Shown piece after piece: positions 24,195-32,997 of a stretch of 50,928 nt of DNA. The translations under genes and the position numbers were made by a program. The stretch is from assembly GCA_036645575.1 (NCBI GenBank), contig JAVXNW010000003.1, positions 1-50,928 of the forward strand, given 5' to 3'. Every line of letters begins with the position of its first letter. Position 1 is the first letter of the stretch. The notes beneath the pieces are model-generated. The model saw only the letters and a program-made list of their open reading frames with translations, did not search any database and was not told the origin of the DNA. This DNA is from JAVXNW01 sp036645575 (GTDB lineage Bacteria > Bacillota > Clostridia > Christensenellales > Aristaeellaceae).

Positions 24195-25595
24195 TCAGGC
24201 GGCGTGCTTGAAGGCGGGGTCTTTGGGGCTTGATTTTACTTCGATGGCGGCCTTCAAAAACCACGCCATGCCCAGGGACGAGAGGACGCCCAGCGCGGAT
24301 AGGAGCTGCTGGGGGAATAGGGCAAGTCCCCAAAGAGAAATAGGGTGCGCCTGCATGACGGACAAGAAGAGCCCCGCGAGCCAGGAAACCAAGAAGCCAA
24401 ACGCGCCGGAGACGCCCGCCAAGACGGCAAATTGTTCGGTGCGCGCGTTGGCGCTCATCAGTTCGAGCTTGACGCCAAAGAGCGAAACGCCGACAAAGCT
24501 CCACGCAAAGGTGCTGAAGAGCTGCATGACGAGGTATAAGACGTTCGCGTTGCCGGGCGTCATCAGCATCCAGACCAGGTAGTGCAGGGCGAACAGCGTC
24601 AACGCCAGGCGGAGCAGCTTGGCCATGCCGATGCGGTCGCCCACTCGGCCGAGCAGCCCGGACGCGCCCATGCGCCCAATATTTCCCGCAAAGCCGACCA
24701 CCGAGAGAAAGCCGAACGGCAGCGCAAGTTCCTTAAACGAGTAGCTGATGTTGTAGGGAAAGGCGACGCTGTACGTGAAAAGCCAGAGGCAATCAAGCAG
24801 AAGCATCTTGGTAAAATTCTGCTGGGCAAAGCAGAACTTGAACTGCGCGCGCAGGCTGCGAACGGCGCGGGGCGCGGCGGGCGTCCGCGATTTTTCGCCC
24901 CGCAGGCCAAGAAGCGCAGGCGCGCCCTGCCGCGCGGCGGACGGATCCTTTTCACCGCGCACCGAAGCGTAGCAAAACAGACCGCCCAGGCTAAACAGCG
25001 CGGCCAGTACGGCGAGAATGCAAAACGCGGTCGGCGCTTGCGCGCCCGGATACCAGTCCAGCACGAACCCGCTGTACAACAGCACGAGCGCCATCGTCCC
25101 CACGATGATGGCGTCCTTCATGCCGAGGTAGGCGCCCCGGATATGGACCGGAACCAATTCGGAGAGCCAGCCAAACAGCGCCGGCGTGCCCAGCGCAATG
25201 AGGATTTTCGACACCAGATACCCGGCGGTCATCAGTATGATTTTGACCGGCGCGCCCAATGGCAGCAGCGGGAGCAAGAAAAAGAGCGCCGTCCAGATTC
25301 GCTGAAACGCGAACAGGCTGGCGATCCGCTTTTTGTCTTTGCACAGAAACGAAAAGCGAAGCGCAAAGAGCTGGAATGCGTTGGCCAAGCTGGCAAAGGA
25401 GATGATCGTGCCAATGCCGGCGTCGGACATGCCCAGATACACCATCAGCGACGCGATGTACACGCCGCTGGCCAGTTGATCGACCGTGGTCATGCCGGCC
25501 TCGCCAAAGGCAAAGAACAAGCGCCCCTTTTCTTCGGGCGAGCAGGGCGTGCGGTTTGCGTACAGGTAGCGCATTCGACCGATGAAATTTTGCAT
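24195..25595 (-). CDS. MFS transporter
   Basis: A 466-residue polytopic protein with about twelve hydrophobic helices and a cytoplasmic linker near 215-250 rich in Arg and Ala, the layout of the major facilitator superfamily. The Gly-rich segments typical of MFS loops appear at FLSVVGFAGNIGRMGASGLLGRVGDRIGMAKL, which contains the GxxxDRxG-like loop motif between helices. An N-terminal acidic helix (SPEEKGRLFFAFGEAGM) precedes helix 1. It has no signature for a specific substrate. A modest ribosome site (GAGGG) precedes the ATG. A promoter 157 bp upstream on the same strand suggests separate transcription from the kinase gene that ends at 25899. Confidence 0.82.
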   Translation of the reverse strand: MQNFIGRMRYLYANRTPCSPEEKGRLFFAFGEAGMTTVDQLASGVYIASLMVYLGMSDAGIGTIISFASLANAFQLFALRFSFLCKDKKRIASLFAFQRIWTALFFLLPLLPLGAPVKIILMTAGYLVSKILIALGTPALFGWLSELVPVHIRGAYLGMKDAIIVGTMALVLLYSGFVLDWYPGAQAPTAFCILAVLAALFSLGGLFCYASVRGEKDPSAARQGAPALLGLRGEKSRTPAAPRAVRSLRAQFKFCFAQQNFTKMLLLDCLWLFTYSVAFPYNISYSFKELALPFGFLSVVGFAGNIGRMGASGLLGRVGDRIGMAKLLRLALTLFALHYLVWMLMTPGNANVLYLVMQLFSTFAWSFVGVSLFGVKLELMSANARTEQFAVLAGVSGAFGFLVSWLAGLFLSVMQAHPISLWGLALFPQQLLSALGVLSSLGMAWFLKAAIEVKSSPKDPAFKHAA

Positions 25596-25751
25596 ATTTG
25601 CTGCCCTCGATGCGTTTATTTGTCATCAAAACGGCGCGGAGGTTAGAAAATGCCCTGGATACGGCGTCGGATTTCGCCCCCATGGGCGATTGGTGGCACA
25701 ACATGCGGCGGCACTTGACCCGAAGAAAGACCCATATCGCCGATGTCCTGT

Positions 25752-25780
25752 ATTATAGCATAGCCGCAGCGCATATACAA
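25752..25780 (-). promoter_or_regulatory. promoter for the MFS gene
   Basis: On the minus strand TTGTAT (plus 25775-25780), 17 bp, TATAAT (plus 25752-25757). The leader to the MFS start is about 150 nt. The rest of 25596-25898 shows no gene that I can support. Confidence 0.65.
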
Positions 25781-25898
25781 TACGCCCACGCCACGCAAAT
25801 TTTGTGCGGGCGGGGGGAAGGACCGGCATTGCGAGCGAAGAAATGGCGGGGAATCTTGGCAAAACGCGCCATGCGGGGGGACCGGGAAAGGCGGGGGG

Positions 25899-27125
25899 TT
25901 AGCACAGCGGGAGGGTTAGGCGAAAGCGGGCGCCGGAAGGGGCGTTGAGGACAAAGAGCTTGCCCTTGTGCTGGGAGACGACGCTGTGGGAAAGGGCGAG
26001 GCCGATGCCGGTGTTGCCCGATTTTCCGGCATAAAAGCGCTCAAAGATGTGCGGAAGATCCTCCGGGGCGATGCCGCCGCCGTCGTCTGAAATGGTGAGA
26101 TCGACGTGCCGCCCGTGCACGAGCAGGTCGATTGACAGGGTGGTGCGCGCGTAGCGAATGCCGTTTGAGATCAGGTTGCCGATTGCCATGCGAAGGTGTT
26201 TGCGCACGCACAACACGGTTATGGGCGCGTCGCACGGCGCGCAGCAGAAGCTGACGCCCTTGCGCTGGGCGGCGTATTCTTGGCGCTCGAGGCAGTCGGT
26301 CAGCAGGTCGCGCAGGTCGGTTTCCTCAAACCGCGCGGCGGCATAGCCGCTGTCGAGCTGCGCCAAGCACAGGATCTCCTCGACCAGGTTGGCCATGCGC
26401 TCGCTCTCGTCGAGGATCACCTGCGCGGCCTGCTTGTCGTCGGGCGCGACGCCCAAGACAATGCCCTCCGCATAGCCCTGAATCGACATGATCGGGGTCT
26501 TGAGCTCGTGCGAGGTATTCTGAAAGAAGTTCTTGGTCTTCTCCTCGGCGTTTTCGATCATCACGCCCATGCGAATGCCGGTAAATACGCTGAGCGCGAT
26601 CGCGAACACCAGCACCACCAGAAGCGCTCGGTTGATCATGCGCGTGAGGTCGAGCAGCGGCGTCACGTTCACGTAGATGATGACGATCGTGTCGCCGGTC
26701 GGGTCGCCGTCCTGGGTCAGCCACGCGCTCAGCCCCGGATCGTTTTTGATCAAGCCCTGCGCCACGTAAAATTGCTTGCCATCCGCCTGCCAGATCGCGA
26801 TTTCGTCGCTCTCCAGCATCTCGGGATGCGCCTTGCAGTAGGCGACCATGCCCCGGTAGGACGCGTAGTACAGCGCGAGGTCGTCGCTGGGCAGCGCGTA
26901 ATCGTCCCGCACGTACAGGTTTTCAAACGTCATGAGCGGCAGCTCTTCCTGCGCGCTCAGGTCGTCTTCCCCTTCGGTCGATGTCGTCCATTTGATCCCC
27001 GCGGCGACCGTGCTGCGCGCCTGCGAGTCGATGGCGTAGGACATCATCGCGTTAAAGGAGATCATTACGACCACGATCACCAGCACCACAACGCCCAAGA
27101 TGATCAGCGTCGCCTTTTTTTTCAC
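25899..27125 (-). CDS. two-component sensor histidine kinase
   Basis: A 408-residue membrane kinase. From the GTG at 27125, which overlaps the stop of the regulator gene (GTGA) and has GGAGGC 6 nt upstream, it has helix 1 at about 6-28, an extracellular sensor at 30-165 and helix 2 near 166-188. The HisKA domain has phospho-acceptor H206 in NTSHELKTPIMS, and the HATPase region has an N-box, DDGGGIAPEDLPHIFERFY and GNTGIGLALSHSVV. There is little room for a HAMP domain after helix 2. A longer frame from 27401 is just the out-of-frame shadow of the regulator gene. The signal is unknown. Confidence 0.92.
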   Translation of the reverse strand: MKKKATLIILGVVVLVIVVVMISFNAMMSYAIDSQARSTVAAGIKWTTSTEGEDDLSAQEELPLMTFENLYVRDDYALPSDDLALYYASYRGMVAYCKAHPEMLESDEIAIWQADGKQFYVAQGLIKNDPGLSAWLTQDGDPTGDTIVIIYVNVTPLLDLTRMINRALLVVLVFAIALSVFTGIRMGVMIENAEEKTKNFFQNTSHELKTPIMSIQGYAEGIVLGVAPDDKQAAQVILDESERMANLVEEILCLAQLDSGYAAARFEETDLRDLLTDCLERQEYAAQRKGVSFCCAPCDAPITVLCVRKHLRMAIGNLISNGIRYARTTLSIDLLVHGRHVDLTISDDGGGIAPEDLPHIFERFYAGKSGNTGIGLALSHSVVSQHKGKLFVLNAPSGARFRLTLPLC

Positions 27126-27820
27126 GGCTTGCCTCCGGCCACCAACTTGTAGCCATAGCCCCACACGGACGAGACGTGCACGGTGCTGCCCGCGGCCTCC
27201 AGCTTGCGCCGAACGCGCCGGAGCGTCTCGTCGGTCACGCGCGTCTCGACATCCGCGTCGGTGCCCCAGATCTTTTGAAGCAGCGCGTCGCGCGAGACCG
27301 CCTCGCCCGCGCGCGCCATCAGCAGCGACAAGAGCTTGCGCTCGTTCGCCGTGAGGCCCAAGTCCACGCCGCGCGCGTAGACGCATTGCTCCTTTTCGCA
27401 ATAGCGCAAATCACCGCACGCGCTTTCGGGCGGCGCGGCGGCGCTCCCGCGCTCGAGTTCGACGCGCCTTAGGATCGCCTTGACCCGCATGGACAATAGC
27501 GTCGGGCGAAACGGCTTGGTCAGGTAGTCGTCGCTGCCCAGCGTAATCCCCGCGATCAGGTCGGTATCGTCGTCCTTGGCGGTCAGGATCACGATGGGCA
27601 CCTTGGAGATTTTGCGCAAGTTGGCGCACACCGTCAGCCCGTCCGTGCCCGGCATCATCACGTCCAGCAGCACAAGGTCGCAAGGCTCGGCCAAAAATGC
27701 CGCGAACAATTGGTCGCCGTTTTCAAACAGCGACACATCGTATCCGTCCGCCTCGAGAAACATCTTGATCAAATTTCGGATATTGTCCTCGTCATCCGCC
27801 GCGTAGATGCGCTTTTTCAT
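27122..27820 (-). CDS. OmpR/PhoB-family response regulator
   Basis: A 232-residue two-component regulator. The receiver domain (1-120) has acidic pocket residues D9, D10 and E11, phospho-acceptor D53 (LVLLDVMMPG), T80 and K102 (YLTKPF). The C-terminal winged helix of the OmpR type is at about 135-228, with RVTDETLRRVRRKLE and SVWGYGYKL. AAGGAGTG precedes the ATG by 7 nt. It is encoded first and the kinase second with overlapping codons, so the pair is co-translated. No clear promoter was found in 27821-28033. Confidence 0.94.
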   Translation of the reverse strand: MKKRIYAADDEDNIRNLIKMFLEADGYDVSLFENGDQLFAAFLAEPCDLVLLDVMMPGTDGLTVCANLRKISKVPIVILTAKDDDTDLIAGITLGSDDYLTKPFRPTLLSMRVKAILRRVELERGSAAAPPESACGDLRYCEKEQCVYARGVDLGLTANERKLLSLLMARAGEAVSRDALLQKIWGTDADVETRVTDETLRRVRRKLEAAGSTVHVSSVWGYGYKLVAGGKP

Positions 27821-28033
27821 CGAAACACTCCTTACCAGAAATAGGGTGCCTATGTATTAAGACGCACGCATCCCGCTGTACGATGCAACATTCCTCAATT
27901 TTACGAACTTATTGCGATGACTTTTCACCTGTGGCCGCCGCATTGCGCCGCAGGCGAAAAGAGTGGATTTTCAATTAACTTCTTCTATATCATGACGGTT
28001 AGCCGCGCTATAAGACTTTATTTTCATAGGCTA

Positions 28034-28062
28034 TTGACAGAATATGCAAGGCGTGTTATATT
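28034..28062 (+). promoter_or_regulatory. promoter of the LacI-type regulator gene
   Basis: TTGACA (28034-28039), exactly 17 bp, TATATT (28057-28062). Transcription should start near 28069, just before the palindromic operator candidate. Confidence 0.85.
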
Positions 28063-28074
28063 ATGAACACGATG

Positions 28075-28088
28075 TGGTATCGATACCA
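28075..28088. promoter_or_regulatory. LacI-family operator candidate, perfect 14-bp palindrome
   Basis: TGGTATCGATACCA is perfectly self-complementary and has the central CG step common to LacI/GalR operators. It lies 12 bp downstream of the -10 box and 19 bp before the regulator's ATG, so binding would block its own transcription. The protein-site pairing is inferred from position and symmetry. Confidence 0.78.
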
Positions 28089-28106
28089 GTAGGAGGAGGG
28101 GCGCAC

Positions 28107-29126
28107 ATGGAGCGGCGGACGACGATCCGGGACATTGCGCGCGCAGCGGGCGTTTCCACCTCCACGGTTTCGCGTTTTTTGAACGGAACCGGGTATATCG
28201 GGGACGAGACGCGCCAGCGCGTGGCGCTTGCGGTCGAATGCGCCCACTACACGCCCAGTATGGCAGCCAAGGGCCTGAAGACGCGCAAGAGCAACTTCAT
28301 CGTGCTGGTCGTGCCGGACATCGGCAATCCCTTTTACGCCAAGATGGCGCGGACGCTACAGCGCCTTGCGGAGAATGATGGGTATGTCATGGTGCTACTC
28401 GATTCAAACGAATTGCCTGAAAAGGAGCGCGCGGCGGTCTCCTTGGCTGCGCGCATCTATGCGGCAGGGCTGATCATTGCGTCGATCGGCTCCTGCGCCC
28501 ATGCGGCGCCGCTGGTCAAGCAATACGCCATGCCCACGGTGGGCTTTTCCGCCTATGAGGCGCCGAGCGCGTTCGACCTTGTGACGGTGGATCGGCATGG
28601 CGGAACCCACCTTGCGGTCAGCCATTTGGTGGCACTTGGACACAAGCGCATCGTATTTGCGGGCGGACGCGCGGATTCCGAGATTGCGGTGGGGCGGCGC
28701 GAGGGGTTTCTTTCGCAGATGCGCCTCGAGCACCTCGCAAGCGGAGATGACGCGGTGCTCGAGACCGGGTTTTCCCAGGAGGACGGTTACCGTGCGGGGA
28801 TGGCCTTTGCCAATCGCGCCCAGCGCCCCACGGCCATCTGCTGCGCCAACGACCTATTGGCCTTTGGCGTCATCAAGGCGCTGTTTGACTGCGGCCTGCG
28901 CATTCCCGAGGATGTTTCGGTGACCGGCATGGACGATGTGCCCTATGCGACCATCGCCAACCCGCGCCTGACGACCGTGACCAACGACGGCGCGCTGTTT
29001 GCGCAGCGCGGCTACGAGATGCTGCTCTCGCGCGTCAGCGGGCAATATGCGGGATCGTATCGGCATACGCAGATCCCCAATCGGCTGATTGTACGCGCGT
29101 CGACGGCGGTTCCCGCAAGTGAGTGA
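28107..29126 (+). CDS. LacI-family transcriptional regulator
   Basis: A 339-residue repressor of the LacI/GalR family. The N-terminal helix-turn-helix reads TTIRDIARAAGVSTSTVSRFLNG (residues 5-27), followed by the hinge helix region (PSMAAKGLKTRKSN). A periplasmic-binding-protein-like effector domain at about 60-335 shows VPDIGNPFYAKM, GHKRIVFAGG and VTGMDDVPYA. I chose ATG 28107 because GGAGGAGGGG lies just upstream; the longer frame from 28044 would include the promoter and operator. It directly precedes the nucleoside transport genes and is the probable local regulator; the effector may be a nucleoside or its ribose product. Confidence 0.94.
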   Translation: MERRTTIRDIARAAGVSTSTVSRFLNGTGYIGDETRQRVALAVECAHYTPSMAAKGLKTRKSNFIVLVVPDIGNPFYAKMARTLQRLAENDGYVMVLLDSNELPEKERAAVSLAARIYAAGLIIASIGSCAHAAPLVKQYAMPTVGFSAYEAPSAFDLVTVDRHGGTHLAVSHLVALGHKRIVFAGGRADSEIAVGRREGFLSQMRLEHLASGDDAVLETGFSQEDGYRAGMAFANRAQRPTAICCANDLLAFGVIKALFDCGLRIPEDVSVTGMDDVPYATIANPRLTTVTNDGALFAQRGYEMLLSRVSGQYAGSYRHTQIPNRLIVRASTAVPASE

Positions 29127-29199
29127 TCTGCGTGAGCCATGGTGGCTTTCGCGCACTATCCAGTGAATGATCTGCGTGAGCCATGGTGGCTTTCGCGCA
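29118..29199 (+). repeat. tandem 38-bp direct repeat before the BMP gene
   Basis: Copies at 29118-29155 and 29162-29199 differ by one base; the period is 44 bp. The first copy overlaps the last codons and stop of the LacI-type gene. Each copy holds an imperfect palindrome GCG-TG-AGCCA-TGG-TGGCT-TT-CGC (29130-29152 and 29174-29196). The element lies 31-112 bp before the BMP start, where a regulator could act. I find no strong promoter boxes in the gap. Confidence 0.88.
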
Positions 29200-29229
29200 T
29201 CATATAGAAGGAATGGGAGGGTTTTTTTG

Positions 29230-30258
29230 ATGAAGAAGTTGCTTGCGTTGTGCCTGGTACTGGTGATGAGCTTGGGAATGTGTGCGTCGGCTATGGCAGC
29301 GGAACCCGTGAAGGTCTGCATCGTCTTCTCGGGGCTTCTGGGCGACAAATCCTACAATGATTCCTGTTATGCGGGGGCGGTCAAGGCGATGACAGACCTT
29401 GGCGCCGAAGTAAAGACACTCGAAGGCACGGAAGCCACCGAGTGGGAAGCCAACTTCCTCTATGCCTGCGAATCGGGCTACGACCTGGTCATCTGCTCCT
29501 CCTCGAACTTTGAGGAGTATATGAAAGAGCACTGCGCGAACTATCCCGACGTGAAGTTCGCCATCATCGACACGACGGTGCCCGGCGACAACATCTGCTC
29601 GATCAGCTTTGCGCAGAACCAAGGCTCGTTCTTGGCGGGCGCGGCGGCGGCAATGTTCACGACGCAGACCGACATCCCCGGCATCAACCCGGAGAAGGTC
29701 ATCGGCTGGGTCGGCGGCATGGACATTCCGGTGCTGCATGACTTCTACGTGGGCTATGAGCAGGGCGCAAAGTACATCGATCCCGAGATCGAGATTCTGC
29801 AAGCCTTTGCGGGCACCTGGAACGACCCGCTCAAGGGCAAGGAATTGACGCTGGGCTTCTACGATTTGGACGCGGACATCGTGATGAACGTCGCCTCCGG
29901 CACCGGCAACGGCGTCCTTGAAGGCGCGAAGGAAGCCGGACATTACGCGATCGGCGTCGATCTCAACCAAGATGGCGACCAGCCCGGCAGCGTCATCACC
30001 TCGATGATGAAGCGCGTAGACACCGCCTGCTACCTGTTGATTGAATCGGTCGTCAAGGGCACATTTGCGGGCGGCACAACGCAGTACCTTGACATTGCCA
30101 AGGGCGGCGTGAGCTTGACCGACATGAGTATCATCCGCGAGACGCTCGGCGACAAGTTCCCCGAGGAGATCCTGACCAAGATTCAGGAACTGGAAGCCAA
30201 GATTGCGTCCGGCGAGATCGTCGTCAACAACTACGAGGGCTTTGGCGTCGCGAAGTAA
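29230..30258 (+). CDS. BMP-family (PnrA-like) ABC substrate-binding protein
   Basis: A 342-residue exported binding protein of the basic membrane protein (BMP/Med/PnrA) family, whose characterised members bind purine nucleosides. The signal peptide is MKKLLALCLVLVMSLGMCASAMA; LGMC is a poor lipobox, so cleavage at AMA|AE by signal peptidase I is as likely as lipidation. Family marks are GDKSYNDSCYAG, ANFLYACESGYDLVICSS, ISFAQNQGSFLAGAAAAMF, IGWVGGMDIPV and GVDLNQDGDQPGSVITSMMKR. GGGAGGG precedes the ATG. The following ATPase and two permeases complete an importer, and a nucleoside hydrolase farther on supports a nucleoside ligand. Confidence 0.93.
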   Translation: MKKLLALCLVLVMSLGMCASAMAAEPVKVCIVFSGLLGDKSYNDSCYAGAVKAMTDLGAEVKTLEGTEATEWEANFLYACESGYDLVICSSSNFEEYMKEHCANYPDVKFAIIDTTVPGDNICSISFAQNQGSFLAGAAAAMFTTQTDIPGINPEKVIGWVGGMDIPVLHDFYVGYEQGAKYIDPEIEILQAFAGTWNDPLKGKELTLGFYDLDADIVMNVASGTGNGVLEGAKEAGHYAIGVDLNQDGDQPGSVITSMMKRVDTACYLLIESVVKGTFAGGTTQYLDIAKGGVSLTDMSIIRETLGDKFPEEILTKIQELEAKIASGEIVVNNYEGFGVAK

Positions 30259-30333
30259 TTTGCGCGCTGAGCGCCGGGCTACGGGGTGAGGGCGTGACTT
30301 CTTTCAAGCGAGATGCGCCGTCGACCCAACCGC

Positions 30334-30371
30334 AAGGGGGCGCGCCGGTCGTCTGGTCGGCGCGCCCCCTT
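30334..30371 (+). terminator. partial terminator/attenuator between BMP and ATPase genes
   Basis: A perfect 13-bp GC-rich stem (30334-30346 with 30359-30371) and 12-nt loop, followed only by TAATT. It lies 75 bp after the BMP stop and 33 bp before the ATPase start. Such a hairpin would favour the binding protein over the transporter subunits. Confidence 0.75.
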
Positions 30372-30403
30372 TAATTCGTTGGAAGCGGGGAGGATGATGA
30401 CCC

Positions 30404-31936
30404 TTGAGTGAATCCATCATAGAAATGCGCGCAATCGTCAAAAATTTTGGCGAGGTGCACGCGGTCGGCGGCGCGCGCTTTGACCTGCGCAAGGGGGAAA
30501 TCCATTCGCTGATCGGGGAGAACGGCGCGGGGAAATCCACCATGATGAAGCTTTTATATGGCATGTACCCGCCGGACAGCGGCGCGATCGTCATAAACGG
30601 CCAAACCATGAAGAAACTCACGCCCAAGATCGCCATTGAGCAGGGTGTGGGCATGGTGCATCAGGAGTTCATGCTGGTTCCGGAGCTTACGGTGCTCGAG
30701 AACATCATCCTTGGCTTTGAACCCAAGCATGGCCTGACGCTTGACACGCAGGCGGCGCACGCCATGGTGCAGCGCTACATCGATCAGTACGGCATGGACG
30801 TTCAGATGCACAAGCGCATCTCCCAGATATCGGTGGGCGAGGCGCAGCGCGTCGAGATCATCAAGATCCTGTCGCGCGGCGCGAGCGTGCTGATCCTGGA
30901 CGAGCCAACCGCGGTGCTCACGCCGCAGGAGGCGCAGCGCCTGTTCCAGATCCTTGAAAACCTTCGTCAGGACGGAAAGTCCATCGTATTCATCTCGCAC
31001 AGGCTCAACGAGGTGATGCAGATATCCGATCGCATCACCGTCATGCGGCGCGGCGAGACCATTGGCACGGTGGATGGAAAGCAGGCGACCTACGAGGGCT
31101 TGGCGCGGATGATGATCGGGCGCGAGGTGTTCCTGAACGTCAAAAAGGCGCAGGCCGTCGTGGGCGAGACCGTGCTTTCGGTTGACGACCTATGGACGTC
31201 GGGCGAGAAGGCGCTTTCGAAGATTCGGGGGCTGTCGCTCAAGGTGCGCGCGGGTGAGATCGTCGGAATCGCCGGGATCGACGGAAACGGACAGTCCGAG
31301 TTGATCGAGGCGATCACCGGCTTGCGCCGGATTGAGAAGGGCAAGGTGACGCTGCTGGGGAGCGATATCACCGGCAAGTCACCCCACTTCATTCGCAAAA
31401 AGGGCATTGCGCACATCCCGGAGGATCGCAACCTGCGCGGGCTCAACCGCGAGATGAGCATCATGGAGAACTTGGTCGTGACGCGCGTGGACGGGGCGCC
31501 CATTACGCATATGGGCATCCTCAAAAAGGCGGCCATGCGCGCCTGTGCGACCACGCTATGCGAGCAATACGACATTCGCCCGCCGCAGCCAATGGTTCTG
31601 ACAAGCTCGCTCTCGGGCGGCAATGCGCAAAAGGTGGTCGTGGCGCGCGAGGTCTCCAGCGAATCGGCCAAGCTCTTGATCGCCGCCCAGCCCACGCGCG
31701 GCGTGGATATCGGCGCCATTGAGGCGATCGAGGAGACGCTTCAGGCGGTCAAGGCGCGGGGCTTGGGCGTGCTGCTTGTGTCGGCCGACCTGCGCGAGAT
31801 CCTGTCCCTGTCGGATCGCATCCTCGTCATGTTTGAGGGGCGGATCACCGGCGAGCTGCTTGCCTCGGAGGCCAGCGAGGACACGCTGGGCATTCTGATG
31901 ATGGGCGGTACGCAGAAAGGGGCGAAAGACGCATGA
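30404..31936 (+). CDS. nucleoside-type ABC importer ATPase (two nucleotide-binding domains)
   Basis: A 510-residue fused ATPase like those of BMP/NupOPQ and ribose importers. Domain 1 has Walker A GENGAGKS, a signature ISVGEAQRVEI and Walker B LILDEPTAVLTPQE. Domain 2 starts near 255 with a Walker A variant GIDGNGQSEL, signature LSGGNAQKVVVARE and LLIAAQPTRGVD, where Ala-Gln-Pro replaces the Walker B DEP. The degenerate second site is usual for this family, so one site may hydrolyse ATP. The start is TTG, 10 nt after GGGGAGG. The stop overlaps the next ATG. Confidence 0.94.
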   Translation: MSESIIEMRAIVKNFGEVHAVGGARFDLRKGEIHSLIGENGAGKSTMMKLLYGMYPPDSGAIVINGQTMKKLTPKIAIEQGVGMVHQEFMLVPELTVLENIILGFEPKHGLTLDTQAAHAMVQRYIDQYGMDVQMHKRISQISVGEAQRVEIIKILSRGASVLILDEPTAVLTPQEAQRLFQILENLRQDGKSIVFISHRLNEVMQISDRITVMRRGETIGTVDGKQATYEGLARMMIGREVFLNVKKAQAVVGETVLSVDDLWTSGEKALSKIRGLSLKVRAGEIVGIAGIDGNGQSELIEAITGLRRIEKGKVTLLGSDITGKSPHFIRKKGIAHIPEDRNLRGLNREMSIMENLVVTRVDGAPITHMGILKKAAMRACATTLCEQYDIRPPQPMVLTSSLSGGNAQKVVVAREVSSESAKLLIAAQPTRGVDIGAIEAIEETLQAVKARGLGVLLVSADLREILSLSDRILVMFEGRITGELLASEASEDTLGILMMGGTQKGAKDA

Positions 31937-32997
31937 CGCAATGGATGAAATCCGCTAAGGGACTTGTGCGCATATTGCTTATTCTACTGCTGGCGATGGG
32001 CGTGGGCGCGGTGGTTATCCTCCTTATTGGCGAGAATCCGATCGAGGCGTATGGTGCGCTTTTGCGCGGCGCGTTCTCTGGAAAGCGCAATTTGGGCACG
32101 ACCCTCGCAAACTTTACCCCGCTATTGCTCACCGCAATGGCCTTTGCCGTCGCGTCCAAGGCAGGCGCCTTCAACGTCGGCGTCGAGGGCGAAGTGTTCC
32201 TGGGCGGCATTGTGGCCGCGTGGATTGCCATCAACGTGAAGGGCCTACCGCCCTACATGAACATTCTCCTATGCTTCATGGGGGCGCTGGTCGTGGGCGC
32301 GCTTTGGGCGCTGATCCCGGCCATGCTCAAGGTGTTTTACAACGTGAGCGAGGTCTGCGTGACCATCCTCATGAACTACGTCGCGCTCTACATCACCTCT
32401 TATCTGGTCTCAGGCCCCATGAGCGCGGGCGTGGCCAACGCGCAGTCCGAACATGTACAGTTTCCTCTCACCCAGTTCATGAAGCCGTCCAGCGTCAACA
32501 CCGGCCTATTCATTGCGCTGGGGGTGACGATTCTACTCATTCTGATGTTTTCAAAGACCCGCTTTGGCTACAAGATCCGCATGGTCGGAACCAATCCGCA
32601 CTTCGCCGAATACGCGGGCATTGACCCCAAGAAGACGCTCATCCAGACCATGATGCTCTCAGGCGCCATTGGCGGCATTGCGGGCTGCATCGAAATTTTG
32701 GGCGTTCATGGCTATTTCCTCAACAACTTCGCGACCGGACTTGGCTCTAACGGCATGCTGGCCGCGCTCATCGTCAAGGGCGATCTGCGCTCCGTTCCGT
32801 TCATGGCGATGTTCCTCGCGATCCTCAAATCCGGGGCCATGGGCATGCAACAGACGACGGGCGTGCCCAAGTCCATCGTCGATACGATCACCGCGCTGTT
32901 CATCATCTTTGCGACGATGGAGACGCTCTTCACCTTTCAGCGCGTGCGCTTGCCCAAGGCCAAGGATGACCGTGCGATCAAGGGGGTGCTCAAATGA
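31933..32997 (+). CDS. nucleoside-type ABC importer permease 1 (NupP/YufP-like)
   Basis: A 354-residue membrane subunit of the branched-chain/BMP permease family (BPD_transp_2 type), with about nine or ten helices. Typical segments are LLTAMAFAVASKAGAFNVGVEGEVFLGG, ALWALIPAMLKVFYNVSEVCVTILMNYVA (with the conserved NEVxxTxMLNY-like motif read here as VSEVCVTILMNYVA) and IGGIAGCIEILGVHGYF. The ATG overlaps the ATPase stop (ATGA), and its own stop overlaps the next start. It should pair with the second permease in the membrane. Confidence 0.92.
   Translation: MTQWMKSAKGLVRILLILLLAMGVGAVVILLIGENPIEAYGALLRGAFSGKRNLGTTLANFTPLLLTAMAFAVASKAGAFNVGVEGEVFLGGIVAAWIAINVKGLPPYMNILLCFMGALVVGALWALIPAMLKVFYNVSEVCVTILMNYVALYITSYLVSGPMSAGVANAQSEHVQFPLTQFMKPSSVNTGLFIALGVTILLILMFSKTRFGYKIRMVGTNPHFAEYAGIDPKKTLIQTMMLSGAIGGIAGCIEILGVHGYFLNNFATGLGSNGMLAALIVKGDLRSVPFMAMFLAILKSGAMGMQQTTGVPKSIVDTITALFIIFATMETLFTFQRVRLPKAKDDRAIKGVLK

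Noticed and set aside
24582..25646. 354-codon plus-strand frame opposite the MFS gene
   Set aside because: Its translation is a charged Arg/Gln/Ala shadow without helices, while the minus frame is a clear twelve-helix transporter.
26196..27152. 318-codon plus-strand frame opposite the kinase gene
   Set aside because: Composition and lack of a ribosome site mark it as a shadow of the HisKA/HATPase gene.
29174..29208. Promoter boxes in the second 38-bp repeat (TATAGA near 29203)
   Set aside because: No -35-like hexamer lies 16-18 bp upstream.
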